In this document: piece after piece, positions 1 to 9,776 of the stretch
Position numbering within the stretch: the first letter of the stretch is position 1
Layout of the letters: each line of letters opens with the position of its first letter
Assembly: GCA_947095585.1 (NCBI GenBank)
Contig: OX352761.1
Span: forward strand, 63,130,882 to 63,194,881
Source: Nephrocerus scutellatus
Taxonomy: Eukaryota; Arthropoda; Insecta; Diptera; Pipunculidae
Length of the DNA: 64,000 nucleotides
Direction of reading: 5' to 3'
Made by a program: the position numbers and the translations under genes
Notes under the pieces: generated by a model
The model's input: the letters and a program-made list of their open reading frames with translations, nothing else
What the model was told of the DNA's origin: nothing
Database searches by the model: none

Positions 1-233
1 AAATAGCGTGCTGTGATTGGTCAATCCGGTGGCGTGATGCTGTTTTGTTTTCATATGCGTTTGGTGGTTGCACTGCGTGGGTACAGGGTGCACCCGAATT
101 TGGTAAAAAGTATATTGCATGTTTTGTGTGAACAAAATTCGGCCACAAGAATTTTGTTCCTCACAACACTATCGACGATCTAGCAGATTTCCTCATCGTT
201 GCATCAACGGGATTTTTACACTCGATGGAGGAC

Positions 234-240
234 TATAAAA
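234..240 (+). promoter_or_regulatory. LTR core promoter TATA box
   Basis: TATAAAA lies in the context GGACTATAAAAGGCC, upstream of the 66-bp array and about 700 bases before the LTR polyadenylation signal. The same motif recurs in the 3' LTR at 8306 and 8949. This would place transcription start near 260-270, so the 66-bp repeats would fall in the R region. Confidence 0.65.
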
Positions 241-309
241 GGCCAAGAATTCACACAGTCTTCCTTCTTTTCCTAGTAATCCCTCCTCCCGGCAACAAGT
301 CAAAGTGAA

Positions 310-830
310 TGGTTTAAGAGTGAAGTCCTTGCCTTCACACCCACGCTTTGCGCTAGACATTATCCTTACGATTGAAGGCTCAAGAGTGAAGTCCTTGCCC
401 ACACATCCACGCTTTACGCTAGACATTATCCTTACGATTGGAGGCTCAAGAGTGAAGTCCTTGCCCACACATCCACGCTTTACGCTAGACATTATCCTTA
501 CGATTGGAGGCTCAAGAGTGAAGTCCTTGCCTTCACACCCACGCCTTACGCTAGACATTATCCTTACGATTGGAGGCTCAAGAGTGAAGTCCTTGCCTTA
601 ACATCCACGCTTTACGCTAGACATTATCCTTACGATTGGAGGCTCAAGAGTGAAGTCCTTGCCCTCACATCCACGCTTTACGCTAGACATTATCCTTACG
701 ATTGGAGGCTCAAGAGTGAAGTCCTTGGCCTCACATCCACGCTTTACGCTAGACATTACCCACACGATTGGAGGCTCAAGAGTGAAGTCCTTGCCTTCAC
801 ATCCACGCTCTACGCGAGAACAAACTATCA
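310..830 (+). repeat. 66-bp tandem array (about 8 units) in 5' LTR
   Basis: Units start at about 315, 381, 447, 513, 579, 645, 711 and 777 and contain AGAGTGAAGTCCTTGCC and ACGATTGGAGGCTCA. The period is exactly 66, a multiple of three, so open frames of 22-residue repeats appear on both strands. These are not taken as genes. Confidence 0.95.
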
Positions 831-946
831 TCCCTCCTGGAGATACGTCGTTCTTCTTTAATCATAAGTAAAACTAACAGTAAAATAGTATATAGCTTTA
901 AACAAATAATAATTTTAAGTGTACAGATTAAGCGAAGAGAAGAACA

Positions 947-952
947 AATAAA
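947..952 (+). terminator. LTR polyadenylation signal
   Basis: AATAAA lies 115 bases before the LTR end and downstream of the TATA box. The equivalent signal in the 3' LTR is at 9604-9609. Confidence 0.5.
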
Positions 953-1068
953 AGACGATTGAATTCCATTCCCTAAGCAAACAAATTCTTTTTATTGTAA
1001 CGACCTTAGTATAGAAGGAACCCTGGTCGCACTGAGTTTTACGCCGGCTGGGAAAACCTCGTTACAAT

Positions 1069-1086
1069 TGGCGCCCGAGCAGGGAC
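1069..1086 (+). other. Primer-binding site, tRNA-Lys type
   Basis: TGGCGCCCGAGCAGGGAC lies two bases after the LTR. It matches the complement of the animal tRNA-Lys(UUU) 3' end with one A-to-G change that still allows G-U pairing. This fixes the LTR boundary and the plus orientation. Confidence 0.85.
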
Positions 1087-1149
1087 CCTGGAATTTGATA
1101 GCGAAAAGAAACTATACCAACAAAGAAATAACACAATTAGAAAACCACT

Positions 1150-2268
1150 TTGGTTAAGACCAGCTGGATTTATACACTGTCAAAAGAGGAGCTGAAGAGC
1201 TATATGAGCGAGTTCCGGATCGACAGCAACGGCGCAGTGGAAGAACTAAGGAAAAGGTTTTCCAGCTATGTTTCGGGACGAGACGTTACGTCCGAGGACG
1301 AGATACGCCTAAGTGAGCTTGAGGAGAAGCATAGACGCAGCCCGTCACCATTGCCCCTTATAACGTTGAACCCGTCTGAAGATACGGTACGCGACGATCC
1401 AAAGACAACCATCAGAGCAACATCTCCGACACCACAGGTGGTCCCAACGCGAAGCAGGACGGACACGACAATTATGTCGCACGCTCAGATAATGGACCAA
1501 GTGAGGAAGTGGTCGGTAAAGTACGATGGTGGTAAGGAGCCTCTACTGTTCATCGAAAGGCTAGGAGAACTTGTGGATGCCTACTGTTTAAACAGGGACC
1601 TCCTGCCTAGAACCATGCCGGAACTTCTCCGTGACCGTGCGTTATTATGGTTCCGCAACAACAACCAAAAATGGGAGACCTGGAACGCCTTCACGATAGA
1701 CTTTCTACAGTTCTTCCTACCCTCCAGGTACTGGGAAAATCTGGAAGACGAAATTCGTCAACGCCAGCAAAAGCCAAAGGAGCGCTTCAAGGATTTTGTA
1801 ATCATAATGCAGAACCTCATGAGGCACGCAAACTACACCGGTACACAACAGGTCGAAAGGATCTTCCGGAACTGTCGTCAAGAGTACCAGTACTATATCC
1901 GGAGGAAGGATTTTAGAGACCTCCACGAACTCATCGGCCTGGCAGAAGACTTTGAAGGCATCGCTGGAGCAGCAGAGCCTATCAAACCCTCGCCTCGACC
2001 TAGACAACCTGAAAGGAATTTCATGGTAGCACAAAATTTGGAGGCACGAACAAATGTAAGGACAGCTTGCCTGCGATGTGGCCAGGACGGACACATGAGG
2101 TGGGACTGTCGCAACCCCCAAACCATCTTCTGCTGGGACTGCGGCCTGCGAACTGTTCGGACCGTAGAATGCTGCCGGAAACGCGTCGAACGATCGGGAA
2201 ACGAGCAAGGGGACCGTCGAAACCGTGGTGCGACGGAAACCCCAAGACCGACACCCCGGACTCAGTAA
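1150..2268 (+). pseudogene. gag: Gag of Osvaldo-like element
   Basis: A 372-codon open frame encodes the capsid/nucleocapsid polyprotein that would package element RNA in cytoplasmic particles. A SAP-like helical segment (EELKSYMSEFRIDSNGAVEE) opens the protein. A CCHC zinc knuckle (CLRCGQDGHMRWDC) follows near residues 307-320, with a second cysteine-rich remnant after it. The frame opens after a TAG at 1138 with TTG at 1150. The first in-frame ATG (1204) falls inside the SAP-like helix, so the original start codon seems lost. The C-terminus overlaps the pol frame, which lies at -1 relative to gag, consistent with -1 frameshifting in this group. Confidence 0.75.
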
Positions 2269-5230
2269 ACTTCCTTGCCTACGATTCCAACCGGATATTC
2301 GCCACCATCACTCTAGAAGGAACACCGGTAAAAGCTACGATCGACACAGGGGCTACTAGGAGTTTTGTGAGCGAACGTTTTGCGGAAGACAAAAGAGGGA
2401 CAACAAAGGGTCTACCCATGGATGTGACCGTGCGGATGGCCGAAGGAACATCCAAGCTGATCCGAGAGGCCCTACAGCTAGATGTCAAGATAGGTAATAG
2501 GGAGATACAGTTTCCATTCTTGATTCTCCCAGATGCAAGGGACGAAGTTATCTTAGGTTTGGACTTTTTGTCACGGGTGGAGGCCTGTCTAAGCTGCGGT
2601 GGCCAGACCATAAAATTACAACACAGAACAACGCCCGCAGAACACATCCGACAATGCGCTAGCACTCAGGACACCCTTCGTACTGACCAGGAAAAACTCT
2701 CAACCTTTCTGCAACAAGAATACCAGAAAATTGACCGACTACCCGCCGTCTCCAACATCACGGAACACAGAATCGTCATGCACGACGAACGCCCAATAAA
2801 ACAGCGCTACTTCCCCCGTAATCCAGCCATGCAGAAAATAATAAATGCAGAGATCGACGAGTTGTTGGAAAAAGGATGTATCGAACCTTCGCATAGCCCC
2901 CACAGCGCACCCATAGTTCTCGTGCGAAAGAAGACGGAAAAATGTAGGCTCTGTATTGACTATCGAGAACTGAACGCAGAATCAGTGCCCGACGCATACC
3001 CCTTGCCACGAATCCAACACATCCTAGAAAAACTGCGCGGCGCCCAATTCATCAGTAGTCTGGACCTGAGAAATGGATACTGGCAAATCCCCATGTAGGA
3101 GAGAAGTAAACAGTACACCGCCTTCACGGTACCCGGTCGTGGCCTGTTCCAATGGCGCGTGATGCTGTTTGAACTACACTCTGCCCCTGCAACCTTCCAG
3201 CGAGCGCTCGATCGAGTCATCGTACCAGAGATGGAGCCCCATGCGTTTGCATACCTTGATGACATAGTCGTCATCGGGAGGACGTTTGATGAGCACATGG
3301 AAAATCTGCGCAAGGTGTTCAGGCGATTGCAAATGGCTAACTTAAAAATTAACCCGGAAACGTGTGAATTCTGTGAATTCTGGGACACGTGGTCAGTAAC
3401 AAAGGCATACACACTGACCCCGACAAAGTGGCGGCTATTAAAGAGCTCCAACCACCGAGGAATGTACGAGAAGTGCTTCATGGTACCGACGGTTTGTCCC
3501 AGATTTTGCCGAGACCGTACGACCGATGACCAACTTACTCAAGAAAGGGAAGCACTGGAAGTGGGGAGAGGAGCAGCAGGAAGCATTCGAAACACTGAAG
3601 GCTAAACTTACCGAGGCCCCAATCCTGGCATGCCCCGATTTCTCTAAGAAATTTACACTTCAGACAGACGCCAGCGATTATGGCTTGGGGGTAGTCCTCA
3701 CACAGGATATTGACGACAGTGAACGGGTCATAGCTTACGCCAGCCGGCATCTAAACCCCGCAGAGAGAAATTACTCGCCAACCGAAAAGGAGTGCCTGGC
3801 TATCATATGGGGAATAAGGAAGATGCGGGCGTACATCGAAGGGTATAGGTTTACGGTAGTAACAGACCACCTCTCCCTCAAATGACTCAACTCCATATCC
3901 AGCCCCTCTGGTCGGATCGCACGGTGGGCACTGGAGCTACAACAATATACATATGACATACAATATAGGCGGGGTAAACTCAACGTCGTCGCAGACGCGC
4001 TCTCAAGACAACCACAAGAAACGCTGATGGCGACCTCCGAGGAACACGCAGAGCAACAGAAGTGCCACTGGCTGCAAAAGAAGGTCCACCAGGTCACAGT
4101 GAACCCAGCCAAATTTCCCGACTACGGGATCGACACATAGAGCACCGAGCCGGAGACGAGGACACAGCACCATGGAAGCTGTGTATGCCAAGTAACCTTC
4201 GAAGTCGGGTATTGCAGGAGAACCATGACAGCGCATCAGCAGGACACCTGGGAATCCGGAAGACCACGGCGAGAATATGCGGTCGCTACTATTGGCCGGG
4301 TATGTTTCGCGACATCCGTCAATTCGTGAAGAAATGCGAAAGCTGCCACTGCTACAAACACAGCAAGCAGCAGGAAAAATGCTTATACAGGTGGCCGACG
4401 AACCATGGTCCACATTGTGTAATGACTTCGTTGGGCTACTCCCCAGGTCGAAACACGGAAATACCATGCTACTGGTTTTCTTTGATCGGTTTTCGAAGTG
4501 GGTCGAACTGATCCCAATGCGAAGGGCAACGACAGAAGGAGTTCAACGGGCATTTGGCGAACGTATACTGGCCCGATACGGCGTACCCAAGATCCTGATA
4601 ACAGACAACGGGGCGCAATTCAGTATCAGAGCATTTCGTCGATTCTTGGAGACCATGGGCATACGCCAGCAGTTCACAGCGCCATACACCCCCCAAGAAA
4701 ATCCTACCGAAAGAGTCAACCGCACCGTTAAAACAATAATTGCACAACTGGCGGGAACAACGCACCTGGGACGGGAAGCTGTCCGAAGTTATGCTAGCAA
4801 TAAATTCGAGCGTTCAGGACTCAACAGTGTACAGCCCGGCATTCCTGACACAAGGCCGAGAACCCCGCCTCCCGCACGCACTGTACGACGAGGTCACTCC
4901 TGGGACAGGTACGATAGGTAAAAACCCCGAGGACCGAGAGGCCCAGATGAAAGAGATATTCGAGATCGTACGACGAAACTTGGAACGAGCTTCGAAGGAC
5001 CAAGCCCGCCACTACAATCTCAGACGACGTCCTTGGAAACCAGAAATCGGATAGTTGGTACTGGTCAAACAGCACCACCTCTCAAAAGCAGTGGAAGGGT
5101 TCTCCAGTAAGCTAGCGCCGCGATACGACGGATCGTATGAGTGATGAACTTCGTCTCACCTGTCATCGTAAGGCTAAGGAAACACGGACAAAATAAGGAG
5201 CGCACAGCCCACGTCAATGAATTAAAAGAC
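2067..5230 (+). pseudogene. pol: Pol (protease, RT, RNase H, integrase) of Osvaldo-like element, broken
   Basis: Domains follow the Ty3/gypsy order. The aspartic protease has IDTGATRSFVS near 2340. RT has DYRELNAE, then AYLDDIVVI near 3250. RNase H has LQTDASDYGLG near 3660 and VVTDHLSLK near 3870. The integrase has CESCHCYK near 4335, NDFVGLLP near 4425, ITDNGAQF near 4600 and an ENPTERVNR segment near 4700. The C-terminal segment runs to about 5225 (VNELKDFHG). Breaks include an in-frame TAG at 3096, a frameshift near 3385, TGA at 3883, frameshifts near 4390 and 4735, and stops near 5052 and 5141. The catalytic motifs are still visible, but no complete product can be made. Confidence 0.85.
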
Positions 5231-5786
5231 TTCCACGGAAACTCCCCACCCGAGCCAGAGAAGACAAACCGCATCACAACAACCATGGCACCTCACGCGC
5301 AACACTCAACAGCGATACACTACGGTAGCAGACGGCAGAATAAATGGTGTAATCACCCGCGCAGCTGGCGGTCGGGGACGAAGAACCATGAGCAGAACAC
5401 CGTTCCTTTGAAACCACTAGACAAAACACTCAGCAGCAAACCTCAAGACAAACACACCAAGGAGCACAAGCGGAAGAGAGAAGCCACATGCTTGACGAAA
5501 TGCGACAGCGATCAATAACGTCATCCTCGAAATCCAGATCAGCACGGCAGCAACACACTGACACGTAAAACGGCATTTGACGACCTGATCTGTAACTAAA
5601 AGAGTTAAGTTGCAGAAACTATGATGTCAACTCAGGAAAAGAGACCACACCCAGAGCAACACCACGACACCCACATGCCGAAATAACAAGGAGGTAAAAC
5701 TACACCAGAAGAAGAAAACAACGGAATACAGGTCCCGCAACTTGTTTTCGTTTCAAGTGTTCACAACAAGTAAAAATTAGTCTCAA
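5231..5786 (+). other. Spacer between pol and the third ORF
   Basis: About 550 bases with no recognisable coding region. An open frame continues from the pol tail to 5518, but its composition (polar, basic, many Thr and Lys) shows no known domain. Confidence 0.4.
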
Positions 5787-5990
5787 GTGATTACTAAGTA
5801 CATCCAGACATCGGAAACAAAGTCAAAAACAACGAAAATTAATAAAATGAATACCAAGAGGGCACCAAAGGTAGACAACGAAGCCATACGACGCATCTCC
5901 ATGGAAGACGCAGACACGATTCACGCATCCGGAGACGTCGAGTTAAACCAGGTGATCGGAAGTTTTCCTCCAGGGCCATGCGGCATCAGC
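5787..5990 (+). pseudogene. Probable frameshifted 5' part of the Ulp1-like ORF
   Basis: This frame includes ATG at 5847 and reads toward the Ulp1-like ORF but in another frame. The protease fold clearly continues upstream of the later ATG region (residues YFNDVLVGVGLRRL match the start of a C48 domain). A longer original ORF with one frameshift near 5990 is therefore likely. The alternative is that the ORF simply begins at 5992. Confidence 0.4.
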
Positions 5991-5991
5991 G

Positions 5992-7191
5992 GTGCGAATG
6001 GCCGACTACTGTCGGCTAAAGGAAGGGATATATTTCAACGACGTTCTGGTGGGAGTCGGACTCAGGCGGTTAGAGAGAAGGATGGAGGAAAGCCACCGCG
6101 AAAGAATTAAGATCTGCAGCACATTCCTCTTCTCGCGGATGCAGCAATATCAACCAGAACAGCAGGAGGGCCCCGAGACGACGGCCATTAGACGGCACGC
6201 ACTAGTGAGCAGATGGGACCGGCACAAGGACCTCATCAAGAAGGACATGGTTTTAGTGCCCATTTGCGACGGCAACCATTGGTACCTTGTGGTGGTTACC
6301 AACCCGGGGAGACCGCACCGTGCCACCATTGATGTGTACGACTCGTCGGCCAGAACGCCGAGGAAGGAGGCCATTCAAATAATTCGCGGCTACATCGTGC
6401 AGCAGCACCTGTCGAAGGGGCATCAGTGGACTTGGGCAGAGTTCCAGGACTGTTACCCAGGCCAACACATGGGGATGCCGCAACAGCGAAATGGGGTGGA
6501 TTGTGGCGCATTTTTACTGGAAGCCGCGGAGAAAGTCCTCGCCTGGGGACTGTCAGGACCCGACTCGCCAGGCCAGAGGATGTCGCTGGACAGTGCAATC
6601 AAGAAACGGGGAATGCTTGCCAATCTCATCCAAAGAAACGCCGACCCAGCAATTAAGCTCCCAGATCTCGAACTAGGCGATAACGACATAGGCCGCAACA
6701 TCCGAGAAAGAGCCAACCGCAACAGGCCAAGAACTCCGCTTCGCACTCGCCACCGCTACCGGAGCCGTAGCTGGCACGATAGCAGTAGCAGCAGCAGTGA
6801 AAGTAGTAGCAGCAGCAACCGCAGCAGCAGCAACCATAGTAGCAGTAGCAGTGGCAGCCATAACAACAAAACGAAGAAAAGAAGTTTCACCCCGACGAAG
6901 GGCCCCCTTGAACCCGGACCAGATAGGAGTGACCCACCAAAACCCGCGGCGACCCGACGGCAGGAAGACGCCCTGTCACTCACAGGGAGTGACATAGTGC
7001 ACGATGGAGGGACCATCGCCGAAACCGTATCCCATGAAGTCCAGGCCAAGATAGATGTAGCCAAGGCGAGAGTAGAAGCTGGAGAACTGCGAAGGATACA
7101 TTTCTTCCATGTGCAGGACAAGACCCGATTTGGAGTGCTAGTCACTAGGAAGGAAAAGATCAGTATCCGTGGAAGTAAGGGGGAGGTGTGA
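5992..7191 (+). CDS. Ulp1/SENP-like (C48) cysteine protease ORF of LTR retrotransposon
   Basis: A 399-residue product. Peptidase family C48 proteins cleave SUMO or related modifiers from substrates. Visible hallmarks are a start-of-fold YFNDV segment (residues 14-18), catalytic His in GNHWYLVVV (H96), Asp in IDVYDSS (D117), and the oxyanion Gln plus nucleophile Cys in PQQRNGVDCGAFLLE (Q165, C171). Spacing is normal for the family. The tail holds a serine-rich low-complexity tract (about residues 255-290) and a basic region without known domain. The stop codon overlaps the first bases of the 3' LTR (TGTGA at 7187). It sits where env or accessory ORFs lie in other gypsy elements. The substrate is unknown; deSUMOylation of host defence or Gag proteins would be inference. 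Confidence 0.85.
   Translation: MRMADYCRLKEGIYFNDVLVGVGLRRLERRMEESHRERIKICSTFLFSRMQQYQPEQQEGPETTAIRRHALVSRWDRHKDLIKKDMVLVPICDGNHWYLVVVTNPGRPHRATIDVYDSSARTPRKEAIQIIRGYIVQQHLSKGHQWTWAEFQDCYPGQHMGMPQQRNGVDCGAFLLEAAEKVLAWGLSGPDSPGQRMSLDSAIKKRGMLANLIQRNADPAIKLPDLELGDNDIGRNIRERANRNRPRTPLRTRHRYRSRSWHDSSSSSSESSSSSNRSSSNHSSSSSGSHNNKTKKRSFTPTKGPLEPGPDRSDPPKPAATRRQEDALSLTGSDIVHDGGTIAETVSHEVQAKIDVAKARVEAGELRRIHFFHVQDKTRFGVLVTRKEKISIRGSKGEV
7174..7186 (+). other. Polypurine tract of Osvaldo-like element
   Basis: AGTAAGGGGGAGG immediately precedes the 3' LTR start TGTGAAGG, the expected place for plus-strand priming. It lies inside the end of the Ulp1-like ORF. Confidence 0.65.
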
Positions 7192-8305
7192 AGGGAAAAT
7201 TTACCACACACAAAATTTTTCCACACACAATTTTTGGTACGCAACTACTTTGTACACAACACTTTTTTTTTTAAATGAATTAAATTTGCATACATATTAC
7301 AAAGAAAACGTTTACCATAATATTCTTGACCCTAGCAACATGTTTCCCACTCTTTTCAGTGAGTGGTAAATTACTCACCGAAAATACTCTCGGCTTATGG
7401 TACACAGGTTCTCTATTTTCCTTTTCTGTCGTTCCTCTCACAGCACGTAAACTCACCACGCACAGCCAATACACGCCATCATCAAGCAGCTGAGTGAGAG
7501 AAAGACAACACACATCAGCACGAGACCACACAGACCAGGGATACCCCGATCATAACTAATGAGTAAAACGAACCCACATACATTCAGAAGCACAGGGAAA
7601 CAACAACAACAGGCATGCAGTACAAAGCACAATAGATACAGAATACCCGACCAATATGGAAAAAACCCAACAACAAACAACATGCAATATGTGATAGCGT
7701 ACAGACAAGTCGAAGAGGACAACAACAACAAGCATGCAGCACAAGAAGGCGCAGACCCACGAAGAAAGCAACAACAAACAACATGCAAAACGTGATAGCA
7801 AATAATCAGAAGTCTGCAGCATTATTAGACAGCCGAAAGAAAACAACAACAAACAACACGGCATACATTCAGAAGTATGCAGCGTTGTTAGACAGCCGAG
7901 GGAAAGCAACAACAAAACACATGCAATGTACGACAGCACGCATTTTTAGGTAAACCAACAAACAACAAAGGAGCCAAAACAACAACAACACTACACCGAT
8001 CATGCGATGTAGCGGATTTCCCTATCCCTGCATCAACGGGATCTTGAACTAACAAACAACAAAGAGGCAACAACAACACTACCAAGTCCCACCGATCATG
8101 CGATTTAGCGGATTTCCCTATCGTTGCACCAACGGGATCACGAACCAACAAACCATCAAGCGCAACGATGCTGACCGGACAGACCAAAACAACAACAACA
8201 ACCATATTACATCAAAGGAAATGCAACAACAACAATACACCATCAGGCGATTTAGCGGATTTCCTCATCATTGCATCAACGGGATTTTTACACTCGATGG
8301 AGGAC

Positions 8306-8313
8306 TATAAAAG
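8306..8313 (+). promoter_or_regulatory. TATA box, first copy in 3' LTR
   Basis: TATAAAAG in the same context as position 234. The duplicate lies at 8949-8956, exactly 643 bases downstream. Confidence 0.6.
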
Positions 8314-8393
8314 GCCAAGAATTCAAACTTTTCCTTCCTTCCTTCTTTTCCTAGTAATCCCTCCTCCCGGCAACAAGTCAAAGTGAATGGTTT

Positions 8394-8632
8394 AAGAGCG
8401 AAGTCCTTGCCTTCACACCCACGCTTTGCGCTAGACATTATCCTTACGATTGGAGGCTCAAGAGTGAAGTCCTTGCCTTCACACCCCCGCTTTACGCTAG
8501 ACATTATCCTTACGATTGGAGGCTCAAGAGTGAAGTCCTTGCCTTCACACCCACGCTTTACGCTAGACATTATCCTTACGATTGGAGGCTCAAGAGTGAA
8601 GTCCTTGCCTTCACACCCACGCTTTACGTTAC
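8394..8632 (+). repeat. 66-bp tandem array, first copy in 3' LTR (about 3.6 units)
   Basis: Units start at 8394, 8460, 8526 and 8592. The last is cut by the 643-bp duplication junction. Confidence 0.9.
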
Positions 8633-8948
8633 ACTACACCGATCATGCGATGTAGCGGATTTCCCTATCCCTGCATCAACGGGATCTTGAACTAACAAAC
8701 AACAAAGAGGCAACAACAACACTACCAAGTCCCACCGATCATGCGATTTAGCGGATTTCCCTATCGTTGCACCAACGGGATCACGAACCAACAAACCATC
8801 AAGCGCAACGATGCTGACCGGACAGACCAAAACAACAACAACAACCATATTACATCAAAGGAAATGCAACAACAACAATACACCATCAGGCGATTTAGCG
8901 GATTTCCTCATCATTGCATCAACGGGATTTTTACACTCGATGGAGGAC

Positions 8949-8956
8949 TATAAAAG
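8949..8956 (+). promoter_or_regulatory. TATA box, second copy in 3' LTR
   Basis: TATAAAAG, the equivalent of the 5' LTR TATA box by position relative to the complete 66-bp array that follows. Confidence 0.6.
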
Positions 8957-9036
8957 GCCAAGAATTCAAACTTTTCCTTCCTTCCTTCTTTTCCTAGTAA
9001 TCCCTCCTCCCGGCAACAAGTCAAAGTGAATGGTTT

Positions 9037-9480
9037 AAGAGCGAAGTCCTTGCCTTCACACCCACGCTTTGCGCTAGACATTATCCTTACGATTGGAGGC
9101 TCAAGAGTGAAGTCCTTGCCTTCACACCCCCGCTTTACGCTAGACATTATCCTTACGATTGGAGGCTCAAGAGTGAAGTCCTTGCCTTCAAACCCACGCT
9201 TTACGCTAGACATTATCCTTACGATTGGAGGCTCAAGAGTGAAGTCCTTGCCTTCACACCCACGCTTTACGTTAGACATTATCCTGACGATTGGAGGCTC
9301 AAGAGTGAAGTCCTTGCCTTCACACCCATGTTTTACGCTAGACATTATCCTTACGATTGGAGGCTCAAGAGTGAAGTCCTTGCCTTCACATCCACGCTTT
9401 ACGCTAGACATTATCCTTACGATTGGAGGCTCAAGAGTGAAGTCCTTGCCTTCACATCCACGCTCTACGCGAGAACAAAC
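9037..9480 (+). repeat. 66-bp tandem array, second copy in 3' LTR (about 7 units)
   Basis: Units start at about 9037, 9103, 9169, 9235, 9301, 9367 and 9433. It ends in the same TCTACGCGAGAACAAAC variant as the 5' LTR array. Confidence 0.9.
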
Positions 9481-9776
9481 TATTATCCCTCCTGGAGATA
9501 CGTCGTTCTCCTTTAATCATAAGTAAAACTAACATAGTAAAATAGTATATAGCTTTAAACAAATAATAATTTTAAGTGTTCAGATTAAGCGAAGAGAAAA
9601 ACAAATAAAAGACGATTGAATTCCATTCCCTAAACAAACAAATTCTTTTTATTGTAACGACCTTAGTATAGAAGGAACCCTGGTCACACTGAGTTTTACC
9701 CCGGCTGGGAAAACCTCTTTACACGAACGCCAAAGTTTCTCAATCAATTACTGGCAGCATAATTTGTAGTTTCTGA

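Larger units (their letters stand above)
1..1066 (+). repeat. 5' LTR of the Osvaldo-like element (left end outside window)
   Basis: From about position 175 this matches the end of the 3' LTR (up to 9723), including the TATA box, the 66-bp array and the terminal ACCTCGTTACA. Bases 1-174 do not resemble the matching stretch of the 3' LTR, so the U3 part is either a different variant or foreign sequence. The LTR ends at 1066, two bases before the primer-binding site. Confidence 0.75.
8005..8928 (+). repeat. Dispersed 39-bp LTR motif (GTTGCAYCAACGGGAT core)
   Basis: Copies lie at 8005-8043, 8101-8139 and 8248-8285, with duplicates at 8648-8686, 8744-8782 and 8891-8928 and one in the 5' LTR at 175-213. 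Each reads roughly CGATTTAGCGGATTTCCC followed by ATCGTTGCACCAACGGGATC. The core holds a short inverted repeat (GTTG CAC CAAC). Recurrence upstream of the TATA box suggests a factor-binding element; this is inference. Confidence 0.8.
7991..9276 (+). repeat. 643-bp tandem duplication inside the 3' LTR
   Basis: The block from 7991 (CTACACCGATCATGCG) to 8633 is repeated at 8634-9276 with a constant offset of 643 and, by eye, nearly identical sequence. Each copy contains three 39-bp motif copies, a TATA box and the first 66-bp units. The junction near 8630 falls inside a 66-bp unit (GCTTTACGTTA). Confidence 0.9.
1..9723 (+). mobile_element. Osvaldo/Ulysses-like Ty3/gypsy LTR retrotransposon with extra protease ORF
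   Basis: The order is LTR, tRNA-Lys primer site, gag, pol, a third ORF, polypurine tract and 3' LTR, all on the plus strand. The left LTR is cut by the window edge. The LTR ends in TTACA and the 3' LTR starts TGTGAAGG, giving an unusually long LTR of about 2.54 kb. A lentivirus-like tRNA-Lys primer site and very long LTRs are, from family knowledge, features of the Osvaldo/Ulysses group; that assignment is inference. Gag and pol carry stops and frameshifts, so the copy is dead as an autonomous unit, although ORF3 is largely open. Confidence 0.8.
7187..9723 (+). repeat. 3' LTR of Osvaldo-like element (2537 bp)
   Basis: It runs from TGTGAAGG to CTTTACA. The U3 is rich in AAC/CAACAACAA with degenerate subrepeats (7550-7990), then holds the 39-bp motif copies, two TATA boxes, two 66-bp arrays, AATAAA at 9604 and the same terminal sequence as the 5' LTR. 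The length is inflated by an internal 643-bp tandem duplication. Confidence 0.75.

Noticed and set aside
310..830. Regular repeats that could be mistaken for a CRISPR array
   Set aside because: Units are contiguous with no variable spacers, and the sequence is a eukaryotic LTR.
193..871. Overlapping ORFs on both strands made of 22-residue repeats (also at 8268-9526)
   Set aside because: They arise from the 66-bp array, whose period is a multiple of three. Both strands are open and no ORF has independent coding signals.
6673..7244. Antisense Leu- or Ala/Thr-rich ORFs opposite the Ulp1-like ORF
   Set aside because: They mirror the AGC/AGT serine-tract codons of the plus-strand ORF; no domain.
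7453..7939. Cys/Leu-rich minus-strand ORFs in the 3' LTR
   Set aside because: Translation of CAACAACAA-type repeats in U3; low complexity.
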